Shown here: piece after piece, positions 24,612 to 31,640 of the stretch | Layout: every line of letters starts with the position of its first letter | Numbering within the stretch: the first letter of the stretch is position 1 | NCBI GenBank assembly: GCA_001818155.1 | Contig: MHJU01000003.1 | Coordinates: 1-36,293, forward strand | Origin: Candidatus Jacksonbacteria bacterium RIFCSPLOWO2_02_FULL_44_20 | Lineage (GTDB): Bacteria > Patescibacteriota > Patescibacteriia > UBA9629 | Reading direction: 5' to 3' | Length of the DNA stretch: 36,293 nt | Notes under the pieces: generated by a model | What the model was told of the DNA's origin: nothing | The model's database searches: none | Seen by the model: the letters and a program-made list of their open reading frames with translations, nothing else | Position numbers and translations under genes: made by a program

Positions 24612-27126
24612 ACAAAAAATCGCGTCAACAACTTATAAATGGGGATTTCACGATAAAGAAGCCCCGGTTTACAAATCCCCAAAAGGGCTTTCGCAAAAAG
24701 TTGTTGAAAGCATATCGCACTACAAAAGCGAGCCCGCGTGGATGCGGGATTTTCGTTTGCGCGCGTTAAAAATTTTTTTTGCAAAGCCTCTGCCGTCATG
24801 GGGCGCTGATTTAAGCGCGATTGACTTTAATAATATCTATTACTACATTAAGCCAACCGAGGCCACTATGCACTCGTGGAATGAAGTTCCAGACAGAATC
24901 AAAGCCACTTTTGACAAGCTCGGCATCCCTGCGGCTGAACAAAAGTATTTAGCAGGAGTGGGCACGCAGTATGATTCCGAGAATGTGTATCATAATTTGC
25001 GCGAGTCGCTCGCGAAACAAGGAGTGATTTTTAGCGATGTAGAAACCGCTCTAAAAGAGCATCCGGAATTAGTGCGCAAGTATTTTGCAACTGTTATCCC
25101 GCCCGGCGACAACAAATTCGCGGCGTTAAATTCCGCCGTGTGGTCGGGCGGTTCATTTATTTATGTGCCGCCCGGGGTTCATGTTGAACAACCTTTGCAG
25201 ACATATTTTCGCATCAACGCAAAAAATATGGGGCAGTTTGAGAGGACGCTTATTATTGTGGATGAAGGCGCTTTTGTTCATTATATTGAAGGTTGCAGCG
25301 CGCCGATTTACGCGACATCATCTTTGCATACAGCGGTTGTTGAAATTATCGCGCTTCGCGGTTCGCGCGTCCGGTATACCACGGTGCAGAACTGGTCAAA
25401 CGACGTGTATAATTTAGTAACCAAACGCGCGTTTGCCCACGAGGACGCGGTAGTTGAATGGGTGGATTTTAATATGGGGTGTCTTGCCGGGAGTAGCAAA
25501 ATTTATGTTTATGGAAAAGGCGTGGTTGATATGAAAGATGTGAAAATAGGTGATGAAGTTTATTCTGTTAACACTGATACACTTATACCTATGAAGAAGA
25601 AAGTTGCCGGTGTTCAAGATAACGGCACGAGAGAGACATATCGCCTGGTAACTATAGATCATCGAGAGATTGTTGCAACTGACAACCATCCATTTTTAAC
25701 ATTGGAGAGCGGAGGTGTTGGAAGAAGTAACCGCTATCTAAAGTGGCGACCATTGAAGGATTTACAGGAGGGAGATTATATTGCAGTCGCTGATAGTTTA
25801 CCGGACGACGGATCGCCATATCGGATTCAGTTTCAATACAAACCACTAAAGCAAGCCAAATATCACATTCAAATTCCCACGGAAACTAATAAAGAGCTTA
25901 TGTGGATTCTCGGCGCATACTTAGGTGATGGGTATTTTGAGTACGATAAAGTGAAAAGCATTCCACGTCGGCTTCGAAGAGTATATTTTGCGGTTCCTCC
26001 ACACGATAATGCGCGTCAAAAGTTAGAGATATACTTACAAAAAGTGTTCGGTATAGATTTCTGGCGTAATAAGGGGATTTGTCTAACTATCGGATCTAGT
26101 ATATTAGCCCAATTTATCCACGATTTGGGGTTTGGAGGCGGTGCCCGTACTAAGCGGGTTCCACAGTGGGTATACACTCTCCCTCATAAGCAACAGTTAG
26201 CATTTATAGAAGGATACTTAGATACAGATGGCAGTGAACGGCATAAAATGGTTAAAGATGGAATTCAATATGGGCAATTGACATTTACCAGTTGCAATAA
26301 AGAGCTTCTTCAAGATATGAAGTATGTGATGATATCGTGCGGTTTGAAGCCGTTAAAGATCAGCACGTATATTGCGAGTAGAAAGTTAACAGAAGGGAAA
26401 GAGGTAAAAGAGTATATAACTCATTTTTTGACACTCAATATCAGAGAGGATCTAGAGATAATAAGAAACAAATGCTCAAAGCGAGAGAACCAAATAGAAT
26501 TTGTTAAGATTAGAGAAGTTGTGCCTGATAAAAAGCAAAAGGTATATGATTTGGAGGTAGAAGGAACTCATAATTTTATAGCAAACGGAATTGTAGTTCA
26601 TAACAGCAAGATTACAATGAAATACCCGGCTGTGTATATGGTCGGGCGCGGGGCGCGTGCGGATATTCTTTCTATGGCATACGCAGGCGCGGGACAGCAT
26701 TTAGACGCCGGCGGAAAAGCAGTGCACTTGGCAAGCGATACTTCATCGCGCGTGATTTCAAAGTCCGTCTCCCACGGCGGCGGGCGCACTTCTTACCGCG
26801 GGCTTTTGAGGGTTGGCAAAGGCGCGCGCGGCGTTAAATCAAAAGTGCAGTGTGATGCCTTAATTTTAGACCAGGCTTCGCGCTCGGACACCTATCCGGT
26901 GATGAAAATAGAAGAAGATGACGCGACCATTGAGCACGAAGCAACGGTTTCAAAAATCGGCGAGGAGCAGTTGTTTTACTTAATGTCCCGAGGGCTTACT
27001 GCCGACGAAGCCGCGCTTATGATCGTAAACGGCTTTATAGAACCCCTCGTTAAGGAGTTGCCATTAGAGTACGCGGTTGAAATGAACCGTATGATAGCCC
27101 TTGAGATGGAGGGGAGCGTGGGGTAA
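24604..27126 (+). CDS. sufB: Fe-S scaffold protein SufB interrupted by an intein
   Basis: The 840-residue precursor has an N-extein of 292 residues, an intein of 375 (25480-26604) and a C-extein of 173. Splicing gives a 465-residue SufB, the normal length. The N-extein carries the SufB hallmarks YVPPGVHVEQPLQTYFRIN, FVHYIEGCSAP and QNWSNDVYNL. The C-extein holds SKITMKYP, SVSHGGGRTSYRG, CDALILD, TIEHEATVSKI, LMSRGL and EAALMIVNGF. SufB is the scaffold subunit of the SufBCD complex. ATG 24604 is chosen; the frame also has a TTG at 24598. Overlap with the HD gene is 8 bases. The extein junctions GCACAG-free sequence keeps the reading frame throughout, so only protein splicing is needed. Confidence 0.95.
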   Translation: MNKQKIASTTYKWGFHDKEAPVYKSPKGLSQKVVESISHYKSEPAWMRDFRLRALKIFFAKPLPSWGADLSAIDFNNIYYYIKPTEATMHSWNEVPDRIKATFDKLGIPAAEQKYLAGVGTQYDSENVYHNLRESLAKQGVIFSDVETALKEHPELVRKYFATVIPPGDNKFAALNSAVWSGGSFIYVPPGVHVEQPLQTYFRINAKNMGQFERTLIIVDEGAFVHYIEGCSAPIYATSSLHTAVVEIIALRGSRVRYTTVQNWSNDVYNLVTKRAFAHEDAVVEWVDFNMGCLAGSSKIYVYGKGVVDMKDVKIGDEVYSVNTDTLIPMKKKVAGVQDNGTRETYRLVTIDHREIVATDNHPFLTLESGGVGRSNRYLKWRPLKDLQEGDYIAVADSLPDDGSPYRIQFQYKPLKQAKYHIQIPTETNKELMWILGAYLGDGYFEYDKVKSIPRRLRRVYFAVPPHDNARQKLEIYLQKVFGIDFWRNKGICLTIGSSILAQFIHDLGFGGGARTKRVPQWVYTLPHKQQLAFIEGYLDTDGSERHKMVKDGIQYGQLTFTSCNKELLQDMKYVMISCGLKPLKISTYIASRKLTEGKEVKEYITHFLTLNIREDLEIIRNKCSKRENQIEFVKIREVVPDKKQKVYDLEVEGTHNFIANGIVVHNSKITMKYPAVYMVGRGARADILSMAYAGAGQHLDAGGKAVHLASDTSSRVISKSVSHGGGRTSYRGLLRVGKGARGVKSKVQCDALILDQASRSDTYPVMKIEEDDATIEHEATVSKIGEEQLFYLMSRGLTADEAALMIVNGFIEPLVKELPLEYAVEMNRMIALEMEGSVG
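25480..26604 (+). other. LAGLIDADG intein in SufB
   Basis: The 375-residue intein begins at Cys1 (CLAGSSKIYV) and ends IVVHN, with penultimate His374 and terminal Asn375, followed by extein Ser. Block B is VATDNHPF (T67, H70). The homing endonuclease has two LAGLIDADG helices, ILGAYLGDG (143-151) and FIEGYLDTDG (242-251), both with the acidic catalytic residue. Block F is VYDLEVEGTHNF. All splicing residues are present, so it should be active. It lies between Gly and Ser in the conserved SufB stretch DFNMG-SKITMKYP. Its base composition is poorer in the GCG/CGC codons that dominate the exteins, suggesting lateral arrival. Confidence 0.95.
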
Positions 27127-27133
27127 AAAAAAG

Positions 27134-27217
27134 AAAAAACACCTCTTACATACGCGCGGTTGAAAATTTATTTGATGATTTCAACGGCGCGCAGGCGTGA
27201 TGCAAGAGATGTTTTTT
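27134..27217. terminator. Large nested hairpin after sufB, terminator-like on both strands
   Basis: A 14-pair stem with one mismatch (27134-27147 with 27204-27217) has A-runs on the left and T-runs on the right. Inside it is a second hairpin: GTTGAAA (27159-27165) with TTTCAAC (27179-27185), extended by GCGCG/CGCGC (27154-27158 with 27188-27192). T tracts follow on both strands (27212-27218 plus; complement of 27125-27139 minus). It could partly terminate sufB transcripts before sufD. Confidence 0.6.
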
Positions 27218-27223
27218 TACATG

Positions 27224-27244
27224 TTCTCACCTCCTTTGTGAGAA
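27224..27244. promoter_or_regulatory. Perfect 7-bp hairpin displaying an anti-Shine-Dalgarno sequence
   Basis: TTCTCAC (27224-27230) and GTGAGAA (27238-27244) enclose the loop CTCCTTT. TCACCTCCTTT (27227-27237) equals the 3' end of bacterial 16S rRNA; on the minus strand it reads AAAGGAGGTGA, 7 bases before an ATG at 27222-27220 that is followed directly by a TAA. Downstream, a weaker stem (CCTTC.GCT/AGC.GAAGG, 27253-27261 with 27280-27288) is also possible. The rest of 27245-27363 holds no recognisable gene. Confidence 0.45.
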
Positions 27245-27363
27245 AAAGTGCGCCTTCCGCTTTTTTGGAAATTTCCTCCAGCCGAAGGAAAACCTTTCAA
27301 GCAGAAAGCGCGTTTAGTGGTTTAAAACCAAAAGTAGTTTATCACTTCTTCTTCTTGTCAAGT

Positions 27364-28035
27364 ATGCTATCCAAAAAATTCCACAAAAATAATAATTCAA
27401 TCATCATTCCAGCAAACGAAACCCGCGAGGTCGTGGACATTATTACAGATGATTCAGGTAAGCACACTCCCATTCTTGCTATACGCGCGGAAAAAGGTGC
27501 GCGGGTAACATACATTTTTGCTGTGTTTGGCGATGGGGAGATTACAAAAGAGGTAATACTTGAGCTTGAAGAAGGCGCGGAAGGGAGAATTGTCGGCGTG
27601 GTTGTTGGGAGCGGCAAAGCGCATTTCACGCTTAAAACAACACTACTCCACAGCGCGCCCCACACAAAAGGCGACATCAAAATTAAAATGGTCTTGAAAG
27701 ATACGGCTTATGTGTCGTATGACGGGCTTATTAAAATTGACAAATCCGCGCAACAGACAAACTCGTACCTTGACGCGCGCGTCCTTATTTTAGATCGCGG
27801 AGCTAAATGCGACGGCAAGCCGGAATTAGAAATTGAGGCAGACGACGTAAAGGCGTCGCACGCGTTTAGTTCAGGTAAGATTGACAGCGAACAGCTTTTT
27901 TACCTTTGTTCGCGAGGGCTTACAGAAGCAGAGGCAAAACAAATGATTGTGAAAGGGTTTTTGATGGAGGCGGCAGAAGGGTTGTCGCATGAAGCGCAGG
28001 AGTGCATAAAACGAGAAATTGTTATTGCTCTATGA
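27364..28035 (+). CDS. sufD: Short SufD-like Fe-S assembly protein
   Basis: The 223-residue protein has the SufB/SufD right-handed beta-helix core (NETREVVDI, GARVTYIFAVFGDG, EEGAEGRIVGVVVGSGKAHFTL) and the typical C-terminal block ASHAFSSGKIDSEQLFYLCSRGLTEAEAKQMIVKGFLMEA. Usual SufD proteins are about 400 residues with an alpha-helical N-terminal domain, which is absent here. A longer in-frame reading from 27160 is rejected because it runs through a structured intergenic region and is not SufD-like. The stop overlaps the sufS start (ATGA). Confidence 0.88.
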   Translation: MLSKKFHKNNNSIIIPANETREVVDIITDDSGKHTPILAIRAEKGARVTYIFAVFGDGEITKEVILELEEGAEGRIVGVVVGSGKAHFTLKTTLLHSAPHTKGDIKIKMVLKDTAYVSYDGLIKIDKSAQQTNSYLDARVLILDRGAKCDGKPELEIEADDVKASHAFSSGKIDSEQLFYLCSRGLTEAEAKQMIVKGFLMEAAEGLSHEAQECIKREIVIAL

Positions 28036-29258
28036 ATTTTACCGAGATTAAAAAACAATTTCCCATTTTTGTCCATCATCCCGAATTGGTGTATTTGGAC
28101 TCTGCCGCAACAACGCAAAAACCGAGAGTGGTGATTGAGCGGATTAGCCGTTATTACAAGGAGGAGAACGCCAATGTGCGCAGGGGCATTTATCGTTTGG
28201 CGGAGCATGCGACAAAAGAGTACGAGGCGGCGCGTGAAAAAGTCGCGCGGTTTATTGGCGCGCGAGATGCGCAAGAAATAGTGTTTACCAAAGGCGCGAC
28301 CGAAAGCGTAAATATCGTTGCGCATGGGTTTTCGCTTGGATCAGATGATGAGATTGTCATTACGGAAATGGAGCATCATTCTAATTTAGTGCCGTGGCAG
28401 AGGAGAATTACTAATTACGAATCAAAAATCAACGAGAGGTTAAAATTTATTCCGATCACTGATGAAGGATTATTAGATGTGTCAACACTGCCGCAACTTA
28501 TTACCTTAAAGACAAAAATCGTCGCGCTTACATACATTTCCAATGTTTTAGGCACGATCAATCCGATCAAAAAAATTGTTCAAGAGGTAAAGCGGTTGAA
28601 TCCGAACACGCTTGTGCTTGTTGACGGGGCGCAGGCGGTCGGACATCTGCCGGTTGATGTGCAGGAATTAGGGTGCGATTTTCTCGTGTTTTCCAGCCAC
28701 AAAATGTGCGGGCCAACCGGCGTTGGGGTTTTATGGGGGCGTAGAGAGGCGCTTGAAGCGCTTGAGCCATTGCAATACGGCGGCTCTATGATTTCGCGCG
28801 TGGAAAAGTATCAGAGCGAGTGGGCAGATATACCCTATAAATTTGAAGCAGGCACCCCGAATATCGCAGGCGTCATCGGGTTTGGCGCGGCGATTGAATT
28901 TTTGGAGCAGATTGGCATTGAAGAGATACACCGCTACACAAGCGAGCTCACGAGTTACGCGTATGAAAAATTGCGCGTCCTGCCCTATACCAACGTGTTA
29001 GGTCCGCAAGCGCCGCGGCTTGGGTGTGTGAGTTTTACGCTTGAAGGAGTGCACGCGCACGACGCGGCGCAAGTGTTAGACGAGTCCAATATCGCGATTC
29101 GCGCCGGGCATCATTGCGCCATGCCATTGCACGAGCGTTTGGGCGTTCCGGCAACAGCGCGGGCGTCGGTGTATGTGTATAATAGTGAGGAGGATATTGA
29201 TAAGTTGATTAAAGGACTCTCTGATGTGAAGCAACTTTTCAGCCATAACAAAAGATAA
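28032..29258 (+). CDS. sufS: Cysteine desulfurase SufS
   Basis: SufS is the PLP enzyme that takes sulfur from cysteine for cluster assembly. The 408-residue class V aminotransferase fold protein has YLDSAATTQKP, the NVRRGIYRLAEHAT substrate segment, FTKGATESVN, ITEMEHHSN, DGAQAVGH, the PLP-binding SSHKMCGPTG with Lys224, FEAGTPN, and the active-site Cys362 in RAGHHCAMP. The short active-site loop with RxGHHC marks group II (SufS) rather than IscS. It starts inside the sufD stop by a 4-base overlap. Confidence 0.96.
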   Translation: MNFTEIKKQFPIFVHHPELVYLDSAATTQKPRVVIERISRYYKEENANVRRGIYRLAEHATKEYEAAREKVARFIGARDAQEIVFTKGATESVNIVAHGFSLGSDDEIVITEMEHHSNLVPWQRRITNYESKINERLKFIPITDEGLLDVSTLPQLITLKTKIVALTYISNVLGTINPIKKIVQEVKRLNPNTLVLVDGAQAVGHLPVDVQELGCDFLVFSSHKMCGPTGVGVLWGRREALEALEPLQYGGSMISRVEKYQSEWADIPYKFEAGTPNIAGVIGFGAAIEFLEQIGIEEIHRYTSELTSYAYEKLRVLPYTNVLGPQAPRLGCVSFTLEGVHAHDAAQVLDESNIAIRAGHHCAMPLHERLGVPATARASVYVYNSEEDIDKLIKGLSDVKQLFSHNKR

Positions 29259-29263
29259 AAAAT

Positions 29264-29623
29264 ATGGAACGGATGGCAGAAACTACCACATCAGAAGAAA
29301 CAGAAGCGCGCCAAGAAATTTACCGTACTCGTGTTGGGAGATATGAGTATAGTTTTAGAAGAGATAATCGGTATGAAAATATTGTAGATATTTTTGCATC
29401 GGACGGACACATATTGCAGATGAAGCATTGCGTGATTTCTAGCAATACGGATAACGAGAACATGAAAAATTTTTCTGTAAAAAATTGGGGGTATAGTGAG
29501 GAACAAATTGGAAGGTCTTACTTTGTCAGCAAACAATTAGATCCTTCATCGTTGCCTTTAGAGCGAGAGGCGGTGCTGAAACGAGCGGTAAGAGCGGAGG
29601 AGTTGATGGCGAAAAGATTTTAG
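29264..29623 (+). CDS. Hypothetical protein between sufS and the toxin-antitoxin pair
   Basis: The 119-residue soluble, charged protein has no motif I recognise. Its middle (RVGRYEYSFRRDNRYENIVDIFASDGHILQ, residues about 22-52) suggests a small beta-sheet domain. The C-terminal part (LPLEREAVLKRAVRAEELMAKRF) is helical. It starts 5 bases after sufS with no Shine-Dalgarno, so it is probably co-transcribed. A second possible start is the Met codon at 29273. Confidence 0.55.
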   Translation: MERMAETTTSEETEARQEIYRTRVGRYEYSFRRDNRYENIVDIFASDGHILQMKHCVISSNTDNENMKNFSVKNWGYSEEQIGRSYFVSKQLDPSSLPLEREAVLKRAVRAEELMAKRF

Positions 29624-29655
29624 ACCGCGGACGGATAACATGCGATCAATGCGGT

Positions 29656-29695
29656 TTGACAAAACAATGTATGTCATCTAAAGTACAAAATGTAC
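29656..29695 (+). promoter_or_regulatory. Promoter and probable operator of the Phd/MazF pair
   Basis: A perfect TTGACA (29656-29661) and TAAAGT (29679-29684) are 17 bases apart; transcription would start near 29691, about 8 bases before the ATG. GTACA-AAA-TGTAC (29683-29695) is a perfect inverted repeat overlapping the -10 end and the start site. That is a likely binding site for the Phd-like antitoxin in autorepression. Confidence 0.6.
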
Positions 29696-29698
29696 ATT

Positions 29699-29947
29699 AT
29701 GAAAGTAGTAACAACAACAAAAGCGCGGGCTCAATTATCCAGTCTTATCAACGAAGTACGGTATGGCAATACTCAAATCGGCATTGGAAGAAGAAATAAA
29801 ATTGAAGCGGTAATTATTAAATATCCGGACAGTATAAACGATCGCGCGAACGAACTCACCGCGCTTAATGAGTATGGCGGTTCCTTTGACTTTTTAAATG
29901 ATGAGCCGGACATATATTCAGAAGATGACATCAAAAAAGATACTTAA
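29699..29947 (+). CDS. Phd/YefM-type antitoxin
   Basis: The 82-residue protein MKVVTTTKARAQLSSLINEVRYGNTQIGIGRRNKIEAVII has the Phd/YefM N-terminal DNA-binding fold (LSSLINEV...GRR.K..AV.I). The acidic C-terminal tail (DFLNDEPDIYSEDDIKKD) is probably the disordered toxin-binding part. ATG 29699 gives the standard family N-terminus; an upstream ATG at 29690 would sit at the predicted transcription start. The gene overlaps the toxin gene by 23 bases. Confidence 0.8.
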   Translation: MKVVTTTKARAQLSSLINEVRYGNTQIGIGRRNKIEAVIIKYPDSINDRANELTALNEYGGSFDFLNDEPDIYSEDDIKKDT

Positions 29948-30275
29948 ACGTAGCGCCATAGTATTAGTGCCGTTTCCGTTTACCGACTTAACGGCTATAA
30001 AACTGCGCCCGGTATTGGTCATATCCTTCTATAGGCAGGATATAATTGTTGTTGCCATTTCTTCAGTAGTCGTCAATTACGACAAAAAGACCGATATTAT
30101 TATACAAAGCGGGAATGCAGGTTTTAGCCGCACCGGCTTGAAGCAATCTTCCGTTATTAAATGCGCGAAGATAGCAACTTTAGATACTGGGATTGTGATC
30201 GGCGCGCTTGGCGCAGTGCCATTAGATATTCAGGAGCAAGTTGACCAAAAATTACGCGCGGTTTTAGAGGTGTAG
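29925..30275 (+). CDS. MazF/PemK-family endoribonuclease toxin
   Basis: The 116-residue protein has the PemK/MazF SH3-like barrel signature SAIVLVPFPFTDLTAIKLRPVLVIS near the N-terminus, then VVAISSVVVNYDKKTDIII and LKQSSVIKCAKIATLD with the conserved S.I.....T.D pattern. MazF toxins cut mRNA at short sequences. It overlaps the Phd-like gene, so toxin and antitoxin are coupled. Pairing a Phd-type antitoxin with a MazF-type toxin is a mixed combination. The pair interrupts the Suf cluster between sufS and sufU. Confidence 0.82.
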   Translation: MTSKKILKRSAIVLVPFPFTDLTAIKLRPVLVISFYRQDIIVVAISSVVVNYDKKTDIIIQSGNAGFSRTGLKQSSVIKCAKIATLDTGIVIGALGAVPLDIQEQVDQKLRAVLEV

Positions 30276-30278
30276 CGT

Positions 30279-30674
30279 ATGAGCTTCTACCGCGAAAAAA
30301 TTTTAGACCATTACAGTAACCCGCGCAACGCTGGCGTTTTACAAGATGCCGATTGCGCGCATCATTTAGACAATCCCTTGTGCGGGGACGCGATTGATGT
30401 TTTTGTAAAATTGCGCGATAATAAAATAGTTGATATTGCTTTTCAGGCAGGAGGGTGCGCGATTTCTATTGCGGCAATGTCAATGCTTTCGGAAAAGGTA
30501 AAAGGGATGTCGCGCGATGCAGTATTAAAATTATCAGAAGATGACATCATCGCGCTTCTTGGCATACCGCTTACGATGTCTCGCATCAAATGCGGGACGC
30601 TGGGTTTAAACGCGCTTCAATCAGCGATTCAAAAATATGACAAACAGCGAACAACAAAAAATAGCCGAAGTTAA
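30279..30674 (+). CDS. sufU: SufU/IscU-like Fe-S assembly protein
   Basis: The 131-residue U-type protein has the three cysteines and Asp of the family: NPLCGD (C35, D37), GGCAISIA (C60) and SRIKCGTLGLNAL (C105). HYSNPRNAG is the classical N-terminal motif. Lys before the third cysteine is SufU-like (IscU has His), but the C60-C105 spacing lacks the roughly 20-residue insertion of typical SufU. SufU accepts sulfur from SufS. It begins 3 bases after the toxin gene and overlaps the transporter gene if the first ATG is used there. Confidence 0.88.
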   Translation: MSFYREKILDHYSNPRNAGVLQDADCAHHLDNPLCGDAIDVFVKLRDNKIVDIAFQAGGCAISIAAMSMLSEKVKGMSRDAVLKLSEDDIIALLGIPLTMSRIKCGTLGLNALQSAIQKYDKQRTTKNSRS

Positions 30675-31395
30675 AGCAATGCACAAGCGAGGGCTTTCAG
30701 AAAAGTTGCATCAGAGTTTTGGCGGCAGATATATTAAAGATATTGTTTATGGCGCAAACGACGGGATTATTACCACATTTGCCGTTGTCTCCGGCGTTGT
30801 GGGCGCCGCGCTTTCAATTAAAACCGTGCTCATTTTGGGCTTTGCCAATTTAATTGCGGACGGCATTTCAATGGGCGCAAGCAATTATTTGGGATCAAAG
30901 TCCAAAGAGCATTATTACAGACGCGAGAAAGAGATGGAGCGTTGGGAGGTAGAGAATTTGCCTGAAGAAGAGCGCGAGGAAATCCGCCGCATCTATGCAA
31001 AAAAGGGTTTTGCCGGCGAGGACTTGGATCGGGCTGTTGCGATTATCACAAGCGATAAAAACCGTTGGGTTGACGTGATGATGAAAGAGGAGCTTGGGCT
31101 TATACAAGAGCCATTCGGCCAAGCGTGGAAAAGCGGAGCTGCAACGTTTATCGCGTTTGTCGTTGCGGGATTTATGCCGCTTGTGTCGTACTTGTTTATT
31201 GGGCGGCTTCAAGGAATTAGTCCATTTGCGCTATCAATCATAATTACAGGGTTAAGTTTATTTACCGTTGGCGCGGCGCGCAGTTTCGTAACTAAGCACG
31301 CATGGTGGCGCGCAGGAGCCGAGATGTTTCTTGTCGGAATGTTTGCCTCGGCGGCGGCGTATGTGGTCGGCGCGATTTTGAAGGGGGTGTTGTAA
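30637..31395 (+). CDS. VIT1/CCC1-family iron or manganese transporter
   Basis: The 252-residue protein starts its conserved region with GGRYIKDIVYGANDGIITTFAVVSGVVGA, the VIT1/CCC1 signature. It has five hydrophobic segments, a charged helical cytoplasmic domain with EREEIRRIYAKKGF between segments 2 and 3 (the metal-binding domain of VIT1), and PFALSIIITGLSLFTVGAARS near the end. These proteins move Fe2+ or Mn2+ against proton gradient. The start is ambiguous: 30637 overlaps sufU by 38 bases, while ATG 30679 lies just after the sufU stop. Its place at the end of the Suf cluster links iron level to cluster synthesis. Confidence 0.88.
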   Translation: MTNSEQQKIAEVKAMHKRGLSEKLHQSFGGRYIKDIVYGANDGIITTFAVVSGVVGAALSIKTVLILGFANLIADGISMGASNYLGSKSKEHYYRREKEMERWEVENLPEEEREEIRRIYAKKGFAGEDLDRAVAIITSDKNRWVDVMMKEELGLIQEPFGQAWKSGAATFIAFVVAGFMPLVSYLFIGRLQGISPFALSIIITGLSLFTVGAARSFVTKHAWWRAGAEMFLVGMFASAAAYVVGAILKGVL

Positions 31396-31412
31396 GAAGG
31401 TCAAGAGGAAAT

Positions 31413-31480
31413 CAGCCGTAACAGTGGGAAGAGCGGATATCGCGCGTTCTCGGCAGGACAAAGAGCCAAACGGACGGCTG
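31413..31480 (+). repeat. Inverted repeat in the GC-rich stretch after the transporter gene
   Basis: CAGCCGT (31413-31419) and ACGGCTG (31474-31480) are perfect complements about 54 bases apart. The 176 bases from 31396 to 31571 hold no recognised gene. The frame of the transporter continues open for about 48 codons past its stop without similarity I can name. It may be a decayed gene end or untranslated sequence. Confidence 0.3.
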
Positions 31481-31571
31481 CGGCGCGGCGTGTAGGCAAC
31501 GACTCCTTCCAGATGAAGTATTTAACAAACTCGGTGCATTAGAAGTTTGAAACCACCAAGGGTGAAGCGAT

Positions 31572-31634
31572 TTGACAGTGCAAGTGATGCGATGTAAAAT
31601 AGATGTTGCAACAGTAAAAAAATTTCATGGAGGT
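31572..31634 (+). promoter_or_regulatory. Strong promoter and Shine-Dalgarno of the CBS-domain gene
   Basis: A perfect TTGACA (31572-31577) and TAAAAT (31595-31600) are exactly 17 bases apart. A leader of about 35 bases follows, with Shine-Dalgarno GGAGGT (31629-31634) six bases before the ATG at 31641. This is the best match to the sigma-70 consensus in the window and proves the start codon. The longer reading from 31572 would begin inside the promoter. Confidence 0.8.
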
Positions 31635-31640
31635 TCATTT

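Noticed and set aside
27160-27363. N-terminal extension of SufD in the same frame
   Set aside because: It reads through strong hairpins, is rich in Arg/Ser/Phe without SufD similarity, and the beta-helix core begins at the ATG at 27364.
29264-30275. The orphan plus toxin-antitoxin genes as a three-gene defence module
   Set aside because: The pair has its own promoter at 29656 and the orphan lacks any recognisable defence motif, so there is nothing to tie them together.
31572-31640. Upstream start of the CBS-domain protein
   Set aside because: The first bases are the -35 hexamer of its promoter, and a Shine-Dalgarno sits 6 bases before the ATG at 31641.
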